From: Halonotius pteroides
GTDB taxonomy: Archaea; Halobacteriota; Halobacteria; Halobacteriales; Haloferacaceae
Direction of reading: 5' to 3'
Length of the DNA: 64,000 nt
Assembly (NCBI RefSeq): GCF_003605635.1
Contig: NZ_QMDW01000007.1
Coordinates: 1-64,000 of the forward strand
How positions within the stretch are numbered: position 1 is the stretch's first letter; each line of letters begins with the position of its first letter. Position numbers and translations under genes: made by a program. Positions 33,213-41,487 of this stretch are shown piece by piece. The notes beneath the pieces are model-generated. The model was given only the letters and a program-made list of their open reading frames with translations. It ran no database searches and had not been told where the DNA came from.

Positions 33213-34193
33213 GTGCTGGCTGTCGATTCCGTTTCGGTCGTCGTCGACGCGCTCATCGAGATAGCACCGCGTGTCGCCCGGATCGCCGCCCTGGTGTCGG
33301 TGTCGGTCTATCTCGCCAACGTGGCGGTCGCTTTCGGCTTGGTCGAGAAGATCGCCGGCCTCTCGCGGCTGTTGACCGGGCCGGCCAACCTCCCTGATGA
33401 GGTCGGCACCGCGATCCTGACGACAACCGCCTCAACGACCGCGGGGTATTCGATGTTGGCTGATCTGCGGGAGTCGGGCTATCTCGACGACGAGGCGACG
33501 CTGATCGCCGTCGTGATGAACACGTTCTTTGGCTTCGCCCAACACGTCTTCACGTACTATATTCCGGTGCTCATCCCGATTCTTGGGATACATGTTGGCG
33601 TCCTATATGTGGGCTCACGGGCACTGATTTCTCTGGCGATCACGCTGGTCGGCATTCTCGCCGGCGCGCTGTTGCTCTCGGAGGCCAATGTCGACGAGGA
33701 TGTCCAACTCGATCCCGACGCGCTTGATGACGACGAGGAACAGACGACAAAACAGCGACTGCTTGCGGCGTGGGATCGGACGCGGCCGACGTTGCGGCGA
33801 CTCATCCCACGGCTCGTCGTCATCTACACGCTGGTCACACTGCTGGTGGGCCAGTATGATATCACAGGCATTACCGGCTCAGCTGATCCCCTGGTTGCGC
33901 TGGTCGGGCTGCCGGCGGCCGCCGTGCCGGTGATCGCTGTCTACACGCTCGATACGACATCCGGCACGGCGACGATCGCACCGCTGTTGGGCGATGTGTT
34001 CACGCCCCGACAGGCGGTGGCGACGCTGCTGCTCGGCGGGATCATCTCGTTTGCGGTCTCGACGTTTAAACGATCGATCCCGTTCCAGTACGGCATCTGG
34101 GGCGCGGAGTTCGGGACAAAGGTGATCGTCGTCAACACGGCCCTGAAGATCGTCTTCATCAGTCTCACCGTTGTTGTGTTGCTGGCGATCTAG
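33213..34193 (+). CDS. nucleoside-recognition (GATE) domain membrane protein
   Basis: 326 residues with about seven hydrophobic helices in two blocks, separated by an acidic cytoplasmic loop (about residues 160-195). Sections resembling the Gate/nucleoside-recognition family: AILTTTASTTAGYSMLADLR and VMNTFFGFAQHVFTYYIPVL, and repeated later by TLDTTSGTATIAPLLGDVFT. A likely transporter or regulator, substrate unknown. GTG at 33213 is chosen because the earlier codons to 33186 overlap the promoter of the divergent yjbQ gene. Confidence 0.72.
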   Translation: MLAVDSVSVVVDALIEIAPRVARIAALVSVSVYLANVAVAFGLVEKIAGLSRLLTGPANLPDEVGTAILTTTASTTAGYSMLADLRESGYLDDEATLIAVVMNTFFGFAQHVFTYYIPVLIPILGIHVGVLYVGSRALISLAITLVGILAGALLLSEANVDEDVQLDPDALDDDEEQTTKQRLLAAWDRTRPTLRRLIPRLVVIYTLVTLLVGQYDITGITGSADPLVALVGLPAAAVPVIAVYTLDTTSGTATIAPLLGDVFTPRQAVATLLLGGIISFAVSTFKRSIPFQYGIWGAEFGTKVIVVNTALKIVFISLTVVVLLAI

Positions 34194-34224
34194 CCGGTGA
34201 TGACACTACCTACCGGCAGCAACG

Positions 34225-34788
34225 CTACTGTGTCGATAACGCACGCTCCATCTTCACATGCGGAATCCCGGCCTCGTCGAAGGGGTCGCTGACAGTTTGG
34301 TAGCCCAACTTGTGATAGAACGCCGCTACGCGTCGTTGGGCGTGGAGAACGCAGTGACTCGCGTCGGCGTCGACACCGACCGCCTCGACAGCGTCCATCA
34401 GTCGCCGTCCCCATCCTGCGTTGCGGGCTGACCGCCGTACAGCTACCCGCTCGGCTTTTATCGTGGCGTCGTCGATGCGTCGTACGCGGGCAGTCCCAAC
34501 CGGTCGGTCGTTGACAACAAGGAGCAGGTGGATCGCCTCGGTCTCAGCATCGTCCCATTCGAGCGACGGGTCAACACCCTGCTCAGCAACAAAAACGGCC
34601 CGGCGGATCGCAAACGCCGCGGTCAGTGTGCCCACGCCGCGATCGGTGGGTGATGCCGTTGTGGCGTCGACACCGGCGTCGATGATCTCGGTCGGGTCAG
34701 TGGCTGCGTCGCTGCCGGTTTCGACACGGCGGTTGGCCGTTGTGACGATCTCATCCGATGGCTCGGGGACTCGATAACACTCCCACAC
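34225..34788 (-). CDS. GNAT family N-acetyltransferase (ElaA-like)
   Basis: 187 residues. GNAT core: AFAIRRAVFVAEQGVDPSLEWDD, VNDRPVGTARVRRID, AERVAVRRSARNAGWGRRLMDAVE (acetyl-CoA pocket) and HAQRRVAAFYHKLGYQTVSD. The signature RRAVFVAEQGV is typical of the ElaA/YitI subgroup. The first 45 residues are variable and the start could lie later. Substrate unknown. The stop faces the GATE protein gene. Confidence 0.85.
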   Translation of the reverse strand: MWECYRVPEPSDEIVTTANRRVETGSDAATDPTEIIDAGVDATTASPTDRGVGTLTAAFAIRRAVFVAEQGVDPSLEWDDAETEAIHLLLVVNDRPVGTARVRRIDDATIKAERVAVRRSARNAGWGRRLMDAVEAVGVDADASHCVLHAQRRVAAFYHKLGYQTVSDPFDEAGIPHVKMERALSTQ

Positions 34789-34861
34789 GGCCTGTCTGTA
34801 GTAGTGACTGTCGTATCTATCTGCGGTTCGGAAGGAGTGTGGATGACGGTGAGCCGGCCGA

Positions 34862-35173
34862 TCAGTTGGTTCGTTCGACGCGCCAGGTCGTCGCGCTGGT
34901 GTACGACCAGCGTTCGATCGAGAGATCAGCGACCGAATCCTGAAGCTTGAGGATCAGCGCGCCGATCTCCTTGGCGGAGAGATCGACATCGTCGGCGATG
35001 AACTTGCTTTTGAAGTACAGCTCGCCGTCTGCGGCCTGCTCACGGAGGTAGGACGCAAGCCGTTGCTGTTTTGTCGCCGTCGACTCGGTGTCAGCGGTGC
35101 CGCCGGCGTTGTCGCCTGATTGGTCGGAGGCTGTGCGTGTCTCGTCAGCGGAGGTGTGGTGAGAGGTGCTCAT
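34862..35173 (-). CDS. DUF7123-like wHTH protein
   Basis: 103 residues. A disordered Ser/Thr/Asp-rich first third is followed by RLASYLREQAADGELYFKSKFIADDVDLSAKEIGALILKL..., ending YTSATTWRV, which reads as a winged helix and matches haloarchaeal DUF7123 proteins. ATG at 35173 overlaps the stop of the upstream gene (ATGA), implying coupling with the membrane protein. Probably a DNA-binding or structural small protein; role unknown. Confidence 0.75.
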   Translation of the reverse strand: MSTSHHTSADETRTASDQSGDNAGGTADTESTATKQQRLASYLREQAADGELYFKSKFIADDVDLSAKEIGALILKLQDSVADLSIERWSYTSATTWRVERTN

Positions 35174-35451
35174 GTGGTATCGTAGGTGTAGTTGTGGCCG
35201 GCGACCAGTGCAAATAGGTGACAGCCAAGCAGCCCGAGACCGAGGAGACTGGGCCGTGGGCTGAGCCCGAACGCCAGCACCGGCAGATACAGAATGGGGA
35301 GAACAATCGCAGCCCAGAATCCCATCCACCGAACGGTGGTATGAAGCGCTTGCCGGCTGTCGTGGAGGACACGCTGGCCCCGGCGGAGCGTTGTTGTGGC
35401 CGCGGTTGTCGCAGCCGTTTCGATGCGTCGAACCGATTGGAACCCTTTCAT
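35170..35451 (-). CDS. small membrane protein coupled to DUF7123-like gene
   Basis: 93 residues: a basic helical N-terminus (KGFQSVRRIETAATTAATTT) followed by two hydrophobic helices (FWAAIVLPILYLPVLAFGL and LLGLGLLGCHLFALVAG). Start ATG at 35451 chosen over a TTG at 35478. TTTATAAA at about 35558-35565 could serve as its promoter box, reading leftward. Stop overlaps the next ATG. Family not recognised. Confidence 0.65.
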   Translation of the reverse strand: MKGFQSVRRIETAATTAATTTLRRGQRVLHDSRQALHTTVRWMGFWAAIVLPILYLPVLAFGLSPRPSLLGLGLLGCHLFALVAGHNYTYDTT

Positions 35452-35661
35452 CTCGTGCTCACCGTCTATCCGTCCCAACGACCCATACCCACATATAGTG
35501 GCCAGAGCGTTGGTGTAAATTCACCCAGAAAAACCGGCGAAAAGGTCAATCGGACGATCGTTTATAAAGCTTTCAAAATCGTTTAGACTGTTTAGAAGCT
35601 ACTTTGCGGCGTTTCTAGTGTGCTTGTCGGAACAGAAGACTGTCAGACGTCAGCGACCGAC

Positions 35662-36084
35662 TCACTCAGCTTTCGACGCTGGATCGACGGGCGCACCATC
35701 CTCAGTCGGTGGCGCGACACGGCCGATCATCGACGCGACATCGGGCTCCCGAACCGTCACCGACACCTCGATATCGCCGAGTTCGTCGGCGTTGCCGACC
35801 GCGAAGTTGATCACGCCCTGAAACGCCGCCTGTTTCTTCAGCGCGAAGCTGAACCCTTCGTCGTCGGCGTGTTTGTGGAACTCTCGGCGGGCGGTATCAA
35901 GGATTTCTTGTTCGTACAGCCGATCCGAAAACGGATCAAGCGTGTGGGTTTCGCCGACGAGCAGCCCCGGTTCGTGGTCAAACTCGGCGTTCGGAAAGAC
36001 GTTGCCGACGGCGTCGGCGACCCGATCGGTGACCTCGGTATCGTTGACCGGTGCTTCGATCCGCACGTCAATGCTGTAGATCAT
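35662..36084 (-). CDS. RNA-binding protein, UPF0201 family
   Basis: 140 residues. Starts MIYSIDVRIEAPVNDTEVTD and has FDHEPGLLVGETHTLDPFSDRL, FALKKQAAFQGVINFAVG and DIEVSVTVREPDVASMIGRV. UPF0201 proteins are archaeal and thought to bind RNA. Overlaps the preceding UPF0200 gene by 17 bp, so the two are probably one operon, as is common in archaea. Start at 36084 chosen since the family begins with this MIYSI strand. Confidence 0.8.
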   Translation of the reverse strand: MIYSIDVRIEAPVNDTEVTDRVADAVGNVFPNAEFDHEPGLLVGETHTLDPFSDRLYEQEILDTARREFHKHADDEGFSFALKKQAAFQGVINFAVGNADELGDIEVSVTVREPDVASMIGRVAPPTEDGAPVDPASKAE

Positions 36085-36637
36085 TGGTTTCCACCTGAGA
36101 AAGTAGTTTGCGCGCCTCAACTCGGAAGTCGTCGAGGCTGTCGGTGTTCTCGATTCGGTAGTCGGCGACATCCATCACGTCGCCCATCCCAAAGCCGAGT
36201 TCGCGCTCGTCGCGCCTGCGGAGGGCTTCGAGGTCGGTGTCGGTGCCGTCCCGGCCGCGGTTGCCGAGGCGCTCTGCACGGAGGTCAAAGGGGGCTTCGA
36301 TGCTGACGATCGAAAATCCGTCGCCGAAGGCGTCGGTGAAGGCCTCAACCTCGACCATCGACCGCAGACCGTCGACGACGACCGTGTCGGTGTCATCGTC
36401 AGCCAGGTGCTCGCGGATGTGTGGCAGCGATCTCTCGGCGATGGCTGCCGGGCCGTGTTCGTCCCGAATGGCTTTCGCAACCTCACCGTGGGCCGCAGCG
36501 GGGTCACGCCCGCGATCACGGCAGGCCTGCCGGATCACATCTCCCATTGTGACGACCGGCACACCCGCATTGCGGGCCACGTCGGCAAACTCGCCTTTCC
36601 CGCTACCGGGGAGGCCGACGGTTCCGAATATATGCAT
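36068..36637 (-). CDS. UPF0200 P-loop nucleotide kinase-like protein
   Basis: 189 residues. P-loop GLPGSGKGEFA at the N-terminus (residues about 8-18), followed by VPVVTMGDVIRQACRDRG and DTVVVDGLRSMVEVEAF (Walker B-like). Resembles adenylate/dephospho-CoA kinase-like UPF0200 (MJ1399) proteins; the substrate is not established. Upstream partner of UPF0201 in the same operon. ATG at 36637 gives a start directly before the first beta strand. Confidence 0.82.
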   Translation of the reverse strand: MHIFGTVGLPGSGKGEFADVARNAGVPVVTMGDVIRQACRDRGRDPAAAHGEVAKAIRDEHGPAAIAERSLPHIREHLADDDTDTVVVDGLRSMVEVEAFTDAFGDGFSIVSIEAPFDLRAERLGNRGRDGTDTDLEALRRRDERELGFGMGDVMDVADYRIENTDSLDDFRVEARKLLSQVETNDLQH

Positions 36638-36727
36638 ATCTGCGATAGCGGACTGCGGGACTTAGGTGTGCTGACTCGCTGTCCCGAACCCAAACGGCTT
36701 TGTACGAACTGACGTGAGAGTCTGACG

Positions 36728-36802
36728 GGGCATATAGCTCAGTCTGGACAGAGCGTCGGACTTCTAATCCGACGGCCGCGGGTTCAAATCCCGTTGTGCC
36801 CG
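36728..36802 (+). tRNA. tRNA-Arg (anticodon UCU)
   Basis: 75 nt. Acceptor GGGCATA pairs with TGTGCCC (one G-T), D-arm GCTCAGTCTGGACAGAGC, anticodon arm TCGGA-CTTCTAA-TCCGA with anticodon TCT, T-arm GCGGG-TTCAAAT-CCCGT, discriminator G. No intron. Decodes AGA/AGG, rare in high-GC haloarchaea. Intact, CCA not encoded. Confidence 0.95.
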
Positions 36803-36977
36803 CTGTAAACGCGTTGGTGCGATGGTGTCTTCTTTTTGGCTGCTATGGCCGATAGTCCAGAGAACGCAAAATGCATCCGAAATCAGGTTGCGTATCACTG
36901 TCGTTCTCTCGTATATAATGGACGATCATTGGTAAAAATCCCGGAAAACTTATCACTCACAACCGAGTACCAATGAA

Positions 36978-36997
36978 TGCGGAGAACGTACTCCGCA
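36978..36997. promoter_or_regulatory. 7-bp hairpin ahead of the PAS gene
   Basis: TGCGGAG and CTCCGCA flank AACGTA exactly (20 bp in all). It lies 25-44 nt before the ATG at 37022 and just after a TATA-like ACTTATCA (36947-36954). It may be an operator or an RNA hairpin in the leader. Confidence 0.4.
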
Positions 36998-37021
36998 CCG
37001 TATCCCGCTGTCACCTCCACT

Positions 37022-37420
37022 ATGACCGCAACATCGAATCAGTATGTGACCCAGTTCGGGCAGCTCTTACACCAGATCGACGACGCCGTCGTCAAATTCG
37101 AGATCGAAGACGGCGAGCCGATGATCGTCGACGCCAACCACGCCTTTCGCGATCTGTTCAGCCCCGATATGAAGCGCGTGATCGGGCTCCCGTTGAACGA
37201 TCTCATCGTCCCCGCTGACCACGAAGCTGAAGCCAAGCAGTTCGACGAGCGCACGGCCGACGGCAAATCAAACGTTGCATTCGTTACCCGGGCGGCCGTC
37301 GGCGGCGAAAAAACGTTCCTCTACCGCGGCATCCCGTACGGCGACAAGCAGGGATTCGCAATCTACACCGACGTGACCGACAAGGTTGACGATCACGAGG
37401 AACTGCTGGATCTTTTCTAA
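37022..37420 (+). CDS. stand-alone PAS domain protein
   Basis: 132 residues, nearly all PAS: a helix, VVKFEIEDGEPMIVDANHAF (PAS core), FRDLFSPDMKRVIGLPLNDLI, and FLYRGIPYGDKQGFAIYTDV. There is no kinase, GGDEF or HTH attached. Likely a sensor that works with a separate partner, signal unknown. Start is uncertain: ATG at 36977 would add 15 residues and would suit a leaderless message from the TATA at 36947; ATG 37022 fits the family better. Confidence 0.72.
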   Translation: MTATSNQYVTQFGQLLHQIDDAVVKFEIEDGEPMIVDANHAFRDLFSPDMKRVIGLPLNDLIVPADHEAEAKQFDERTADGKSNVAFVTRAAVGGEKTFLYRGIPYGDKQGFAIYTDVTDKVDDHEELLDLF

Positions 37421-37422
37421 CA

Positions 37423-37442
37423 CAGCCGGTCGATCCCGGCTG
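37423..37442 (+). terminator. hairpin after the PAS gene
   Basis: CAGCCGG and CCGGCTG enclose TCGATC, two bases after the PAS stop codon. Stable GC stem, likely a transcript end or stabiliser; no T-run follows. Confidence 0.4.
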
Positions 37443-37513
37443 CGTCGCGTTAGGGTTGGTCTGGTATCGTTGCACGCACAACCTACATACGATCCCTGTG
37501 CGTAGAGACACCT

Positions 37514-38593
37514 ATGTCAACAGAGACACCCGCGACCGACCACCGGCGACTTGTGATCGCCGGCAGCGGAATCGCTGGCCTGTCGGCGGCGATCTACGCT
37601 GCCCGATCGAACAACGAACCGCTCGTCTTGGAAGGCGACGAACCCGGCGGCCAACTCACGCTGACGACCGACGTCGAGAACTATCCGGGCTTCCCTGAGG
37701 GGATCTCCGGGCCGGATCTCATCAACGAGATGAAAGAACAGGCCCGGAAGTTCGGCACGGAGATCGAAAACGGCGTCCTCGAAGATGTCACTGTCAACGG
37801 TGAGGGAGCCGACCGCCAGTTCCGGATCACGCTCACCGACGACACAGTGTACACCGCTGATGCACTCATCGCCGCCTCAGGTGCGAGTGCGCGCACGCTC
37901 GGGATTCCGGGCGAAGACGAGCTGATGGGCTGGGGACTGTCGACGTGTGCGACCTGTGACGGCGCGTTCTTCCGCGATGAGGAGATCGTCGTCGTTGGCG
38001 GCGGCGACGCTGCCATGGAGGAAGCGCACTTTCTCACGAAGTTCGCCTCGACGGTCTACATCGTCCACCGCCGCGAGGGGTTCCGTGCCGAGGACGTGTG
38101 GGTCGACCGAATCATGGAGAAGGTCGACGCCGGCGAGATCGAGATCATGCGCAACACCGAGGTCACCGAACTCCACGGTACTCAGGAAGACGGTATCGAC
38201 CACGTGACGATGGTCTCGAATCCCGAGGGCCACCCGACGGAGAAGCTCGACGATCCAGACACCGAAGCGTTCGAGTTCGACGCGGGCGCGGTGTTCTACG
38301 CTATCGGCCACACGCCGAACACCGACTATCTGGAGGCCACCGGTGTCGACACCGACGACGAGGGCTATCTCATCACTGAGGGCGGTCGCGGCGGCGGCCA
38401 GACAAAAACCGGCGTTGAGGGGCTGTTCGGCGCTGGCGACGTCGTTGATTTCCACTACCAGCAGGCCGCCACAGCCGCGGGGATGGGCGTGCAGGCCGCC
38501 CTCGACGCCGACGACTATCTCGACGAGCTGGATCGCACGCAGGCCGCCGCGGCGACCGATGCCGGCGCGGCCGCGGCTGAATCGGACGACTGA
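37514..38593 (+). CDS. trxB: thioredoxin reductase
   Basis: 359 residues. FAD motif VIAGSGIAGLSAAIYAARSN, redox CATC in GWGLSTCATCDGAFF, NAD(P) motif VVGGGDAAMEEAHFLTKF, and C-terminal FAD loop GLFGAGDVVDFHYQQAATAA. It reduces thioredoxin with NAD(P)H in the cytoplasm. Unusual is the alanine-rich C-terminus, probably disordered. Between the PAS gene and trxB there is a hairpin, so they are probably separate units. Confidence 0.93.
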   Translation: MSTETPATDHRRLVIAGSGIAGLSAAIYAARSNNEPLVLEGDEPGGQLTLTTDVENYPGFPEGISGPDLINEMKEQARKFGTEIENGVLEDVTVNGEGADRQFRITLTDDTVYTADALIAASGASARTLGIPGEDELMGWGLSTCATCDGAFFRDEEIVVVGGGDAAMEEAHFLTKFASTVYIVHRREGFRAEDVWVDRIMEKVDAGEIEIMRNTEVTELHGTQEDGIDHVTMVSNPEGHPTEKLDDPDTEAFEFDAGAVFYAIGHTPNTDYLEATGVDTDDEGYLITEGGRGGGQTKTGVEGLFGAGDVVDFHYQQAATAAGMGVQAALDADDYLDELDRTQAAAATDAGAAAAESDD

Positions 38594-38605
38594 GCGAGCA
38601 GGCAG

Positions 38606-39427
38606 CTATTCTGTGTCGGCGGTAGCTTCAGTGTTCGACGTGTATCCAGCGGCGATCTCATCGAGGGCGTCGTGCTGTTTCGTCGAGTGGGGCGCGGTCA
38701 GCGGTGAGACGCTGATCTCGCCGTCGGCGACCGTCCGGCGATCGGTGCCGATCGGGTCGTCAACGCTGCCGCCACGCATGGTCTCCCAGATACCGTCCCT
38801 GAGTTCGATCTCACGGCCCCCGTTCTGTTCGGCACCCATCTCATACCGCATCGAGGGCCGGGTAACACGCATCGGGATCGAGCCGGTGACACCGGTGTTG
38901 TCATGGAAGGGAACGTTCACGTTGAGGTAATCAGCTGCCGCAAAGACACTCTCGGTGGTCGCCTGCTCGACGAGATACGTGGTTGCCTCACGCGCTGTGG
39001 CGAAATCGCTCGCCTCGGTGGCCAGCGACTGCCAGTTATCGCCGCCCTCGATATACATCGACACCGAGATCGCGGGGACGCCGAAGAATGCCGCTTCGAC
39101 AGCTGCGCTGACGGTTCCGGAGCGTCCCAAGACGTAGCCCCCGAGATTCCCGCCCTTGTTACAACCCGACACAACAAGATCAACATCGGGACAGATCGAG
39201 CCGAGGCCAGCGATCACACAGTCAACCGGGGTGCCGTGAATCGCATACCCATACTCGTGGTCGGCGAACTCGACGGCCTCCGAGACTGTCCGGCCGACAG
39301 CGCTCTGGTCGTCGGCCGGCGCGACGGCGACAACATCGCCCACCGCAGAGAGTCCCTCATAGAGGGCCCGAAACCCGACGCTGTCGATCCCGTCGTCGTT
39401 GGTCAACAGAATTTGCGGCGCGTCCAT
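38606..39427 (-). CDS. SurE 5'/3'-nucleotidase, second copy
   Basis: 273 residues. Signature QILLTNDDGIDSVGFRALYE, APADDQSAVGRTVSEA, and VSGCNKGGNLGGYVLGRSGT in place of the first copy's SGANNGPNVG. The metal-binding Asp pair and the Asn loop are kept. It differs enough from the copy at 31872 (e.g. an insert VEQATTESVFAA) to suggest a different substrate or an old duplication. ATG at 39427 is chosen because the family begins at QILLTNDDG. Confidence 0.9.
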   Translation of the reverse strand: MDAPQILLTNDDGIDSVGFRALYEGLSAVGDVVAVAPADDQSAVGRTVSEAVEFADHEYGYAIHGTPVDCVIAGLGSICPDVDLVVSGCNKGGNLGGYVLGRSGTVSAAVEAAFFGVPAISVSMYIEGGDNWQSLATEASDFATAREATTYLVEQATTESVFAAADYLNVNVPFHDNTGVTGSIPMRVTRPSMRYEMGAEQNGGREIELRDGIWETMRGGSVDDPIGTDRRTVADGEISVSPLTAPHSTKQHDALDEIAAGYTSNTEATADTE

Positions 39428-39540
39428 ACATCCCGTCACAGCGGCAGCACGAAAAACACTCGGGCGGGGTGGTAGCCACGACACACGGGGTCACGGTGAC
39501 AACCACAACACACACAACGCGGGCAGCCAACGATATCGAT

Positions 39541-39924
39541 ATGGGACTCGGAAGCACCGCCAAGAAGATCCAGACGGTGGCCGACACCGCCGAGAAGATG
39601 TATCGCCGACTCAACGCCCTCCGCAAGGAGGTCGAATCAACCAAACGGACGGTCGAAGACACCGGTGGCCGAGTCCAGTCACTCGAAGCCGAGGTCGCTG
39701 AACAGCGTGTCATCTTAGAGGCCATCGGCGACGAACTCGATGTCGATATCGAAGCCGCTGTCGATGACGCCGATCTTGGTATCGACAGCGAATCGGCGGC
39801 TGACGACAGCGAGAAGATCCCTGTCGAAGCAGACGAATCTGACAGCGACTCGGCTGATTCGACTGGCAGCGGCAACAGCGATGCGGCTGCCGACAGCAGC
39901 GACGACAACGATCCAGCGCAGTAA
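39541..39924 (+). CDS. DUF5798-like coiled-coil protein
   Basis: 127 residues. It starts MGLGSTAKKIQTVADTAEKM and continues as a coiled coil (RRLNALRKEVESTKRTVEDT..., QSLEAEVAEQRVILEAIGDEL) to residue about 75, then an acidic disordered tail (ADESDSDSADSTGSG). It resembles haloarchaeal DUF5798. ATG at 39541 used; longer upstream frame from 39469 is not acidic and overlaps the promoter. Function unknown, perhaps structural. Confidence 0.7.
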   Translation: MGLGSTAKKIQTVADTAEKMYRRLNALRKEVESTKRTVEDTGGRVQSLEAEVAEQRVILEAIGDELDVDIEAAVDDADLGIDSESAADDSEKIPVEADESDSDSADSTGSGNSDAAADSSDDNDPAQ

Positions 39925-39961
39925 TTAGGCGTCGTTTGTCAACAAATGTGACACCACTGCG

Positions 39962-40387
39962 TTAGTCAGCCAACAATCGTTGGTGTTCGACTTTCATACA
40001 GCGATCTTGAACCGTTGTGAGTCCAGCGGCCTCGGCGTCGGCAAGGGCTTCGGTGTCGGTGATGCCGAGTTGGAGCCAGAGGGCTTCGGGATCGCCCGTA
40101 GCGTCATGGCGGGCGAGGGTTTCCTTGACGATACCGGCGACCTCTTCGCTCGGCCGGAATACGTTGACGAGATCGACCGCCGCGTCGACATCCGCGAGTG
40201 AGTCGACCGCGGGCTCACCGAGCACAGTGTCAGCGTAGGGGTTGACGGGATGGATTTCATAGCCCTGCCGCTGGAGATAGGCGGGGATGTCGTGGGCAGC
40301 CTTACCCGCAGTCGTCGAACAGCCGACGACAGCAACCGAATCGAGGCCCAACACATCGCGGATCGCATCGTCGTCAGTCACTGGCAT
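39962..40387 (-). CDS. CoA-binding domain protein
   Basis: 141 residues of a CoA_binding_2 domain: VAVVGCSTTAGKAAHDIPAY (Rossmann nucleotide-binding loop), GYEIHPVNPYADTVLGEPAV, DLVNVFRPSEEVAGIVKET and LWLQLGITDTEALADAEAAG, ending with DRCMKVEHQRL. Resembles the N-terminal part of acyl-CoA synthetases; the single-domain form binds CoA or related nucleotides, role unknown. ATG at 40387. Confidence 0.88.
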   Translation of the reverse strand: MPVTDDDAIRDVLGLDSVAVVGCSTTAGKAAHDIPAYLQRQGYEIHPVNPYADTVLGEPAVDSLADVDAAVDLVNVFRPSEEVAGIVKETLARHDATGDPEALWLQLGITDTEALADAEAAGLTTVQDRCMKVEHQRLLAD

Positions 40388-40444
40388 GGAAGTAGTATCG
40401 ATGTCTCGCGGCAAAGAGTCACCGACAGAAGCGTCAACAGCAAC

Positions 40445-41293
40445 TCAGCCAACGACGACCATCGCTCGCCCGACCACGAACGCCACGGTCGCAAGGAACA
40501 TGCCACGTTTGAGCCACCGCTGGCTCACGGTTGGATCGCGGAACGAGTAGAGTGCGGCCAACAGCATTACCGCATCGGCAGGGATGACGACGAGTAGATA
40601 GCTCAGCCCGAAGGTACCGTCGAGATGCGGGAGCACACTCGCGGCGACAGCGACCACAAGCGCGGCGACACCGGCCCACAGTGCTGGTTTTCGGCCGACA
40701 ACGATCGGAAACGTTCGTAGCTCCTCCTGTCGGTCGCCGGCGATGTCCTCAACGTCCTTAACGATCTCCCGGGTGAGCGTGGCGACCGCGGCCAGCAGGA
40801 ACAATACGCCCGCCTCAAGGGGGTCTCCGAGGGCCGCGCCACCAAACAGAAACGCGCTGCCGGTGAGATAGGCGACGAGCGCGTTGCCGACGAGTGGGCG
40901 GCTTTTAAAAAACTCAGTGTAGACGACGAGCGCGAGGAGATTGACGACTGCGATCCCGACAGCGATCAGTGGGAGCGTCAGCGCGGCGACGGTGGCGACG
41001 GCGAAGCAGGCGGTACTGACACCGAGCGCGCCGCGGGCCGAGATCGCACCGCGAGGGATCGGTCGATCGGGTTGATTGACTGCGTCGATCGCGCGGTCGA
41101 AGTAGTCGTTGATCGCATTGCCGCCGGCGGTCGCGGCGATGGTCGCAAGGACTGCTGCGGCGATGGCGAGGGGAGCGGCAGCGACGCCGCCGCTGACGAA
41201 CGCGCCGGTAAACGTGAGCACACCGGCGGCGACCGCGTTGCCGGGGCGGGTGAGTTCGACCGCCGCTCGGAGCGAGGGCGACATCGACGCCAT
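40445..41293 (-). CDS. UbiA family prenyltransferase (DGGGP synthase type)
   Basis: 282 residues and about eight helices. First Asp motif NDYFDRAIDAVNQPDRPIPR, second Asp motif TREIVKDVEDIAGDRQEELR. This pair and length match archaeal digeranylgeranylglyceryl phosphate synthase, which adds the second C20 chain to make archaeal membrane lipid. Other UbiA branches (e.g. protoheme IX farnesyltransferase) have different motifs, but a quinone-type role cannot be excluded by eye. Start could be 41293 or a Met three codons later. Confidence 0.85.
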   Translation of the reverse strand: MASMSPSLRAAVELTRPGNAVAAGVLTFTGAFVSGGVAAAPLAIAAAVLATIAATAGGNAINDYFDRAIDAVNQPDRPIPRGAISARGALGVSTACFAVATVAALTLPLIAVGIAVVNLLALVVYTEFFKSRPLVGNALVAYLTGSAFLFGGAALGDPLEAGVLFLLAAVATLTREIVKDVEDIAGDRQEELRTFPIVVGRKPALWAGVAALVVAVAASVLPHLDGTFGLSYLLVVIPADAVMLLAALYSFRDPTVSQRWLKRGMFLATVAFVVGRAMVVVG

Positions 41294-41411
41294 ACGCTCT
41301 GGTGGTCGGTGGTCGTGAATAAAAGAGGTGGTTCCAAGAGCTGTGTGATCGACTGGCCCACGATGAAGAGACCGACGCCCTTATTATTCGAGCATCGGAA
41401 GAAAGCAATGC

Positions 41412-41486
41412 GGGCGCTTAGCTCAGCTTGGACAGAGTGCTTGGCTTCGGACCAAGTTGTCGCGGGTTCAAATCCTGCAGCGCCCA
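41412..41486 (+). tRNA. tRNA-Arg (anticodon UCG)
   Basis: 75 nt. Acceptor GGGCGCT pairs with AGCGCCC, D-arm GCTCAGCTTGGACAGAGT, anticodon arm CTTGG-CTTCGGA-CCAAG with anticodon TCG, T-arm GCGGG-TTCAAAT-CCTGC, discriminator A. Reads CGA (and other CGN by wobble). TTATTATTC at about 41379 may be its TATA box. The 3' end may serve as an attachment site, see 41470. Confidence 0.95.
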
Positions 41487-41487
41487 T
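41470..41487 (+). repeat. candidate attL: 3' end of tRNA-Arg(UCG)
   Basis: AAATCCTGCAGCGCCCAT, comprising the T-stem and acceptor 3' strands of the tRNA, the classic integration target of tyrosine recombinases. Matches 45829-45846 at 16 of 18 bases in the same orientation. Confidence 0.45.

Noticed and set aside
40978-41487. 169-codon minus-strand frame starting MGAAGFEPATTWSEAK
   Set aside because: It begins inside the antisense of tRNA-Arg(UCG), a classic artefact, and overlaps the UbiA gene in another frame.
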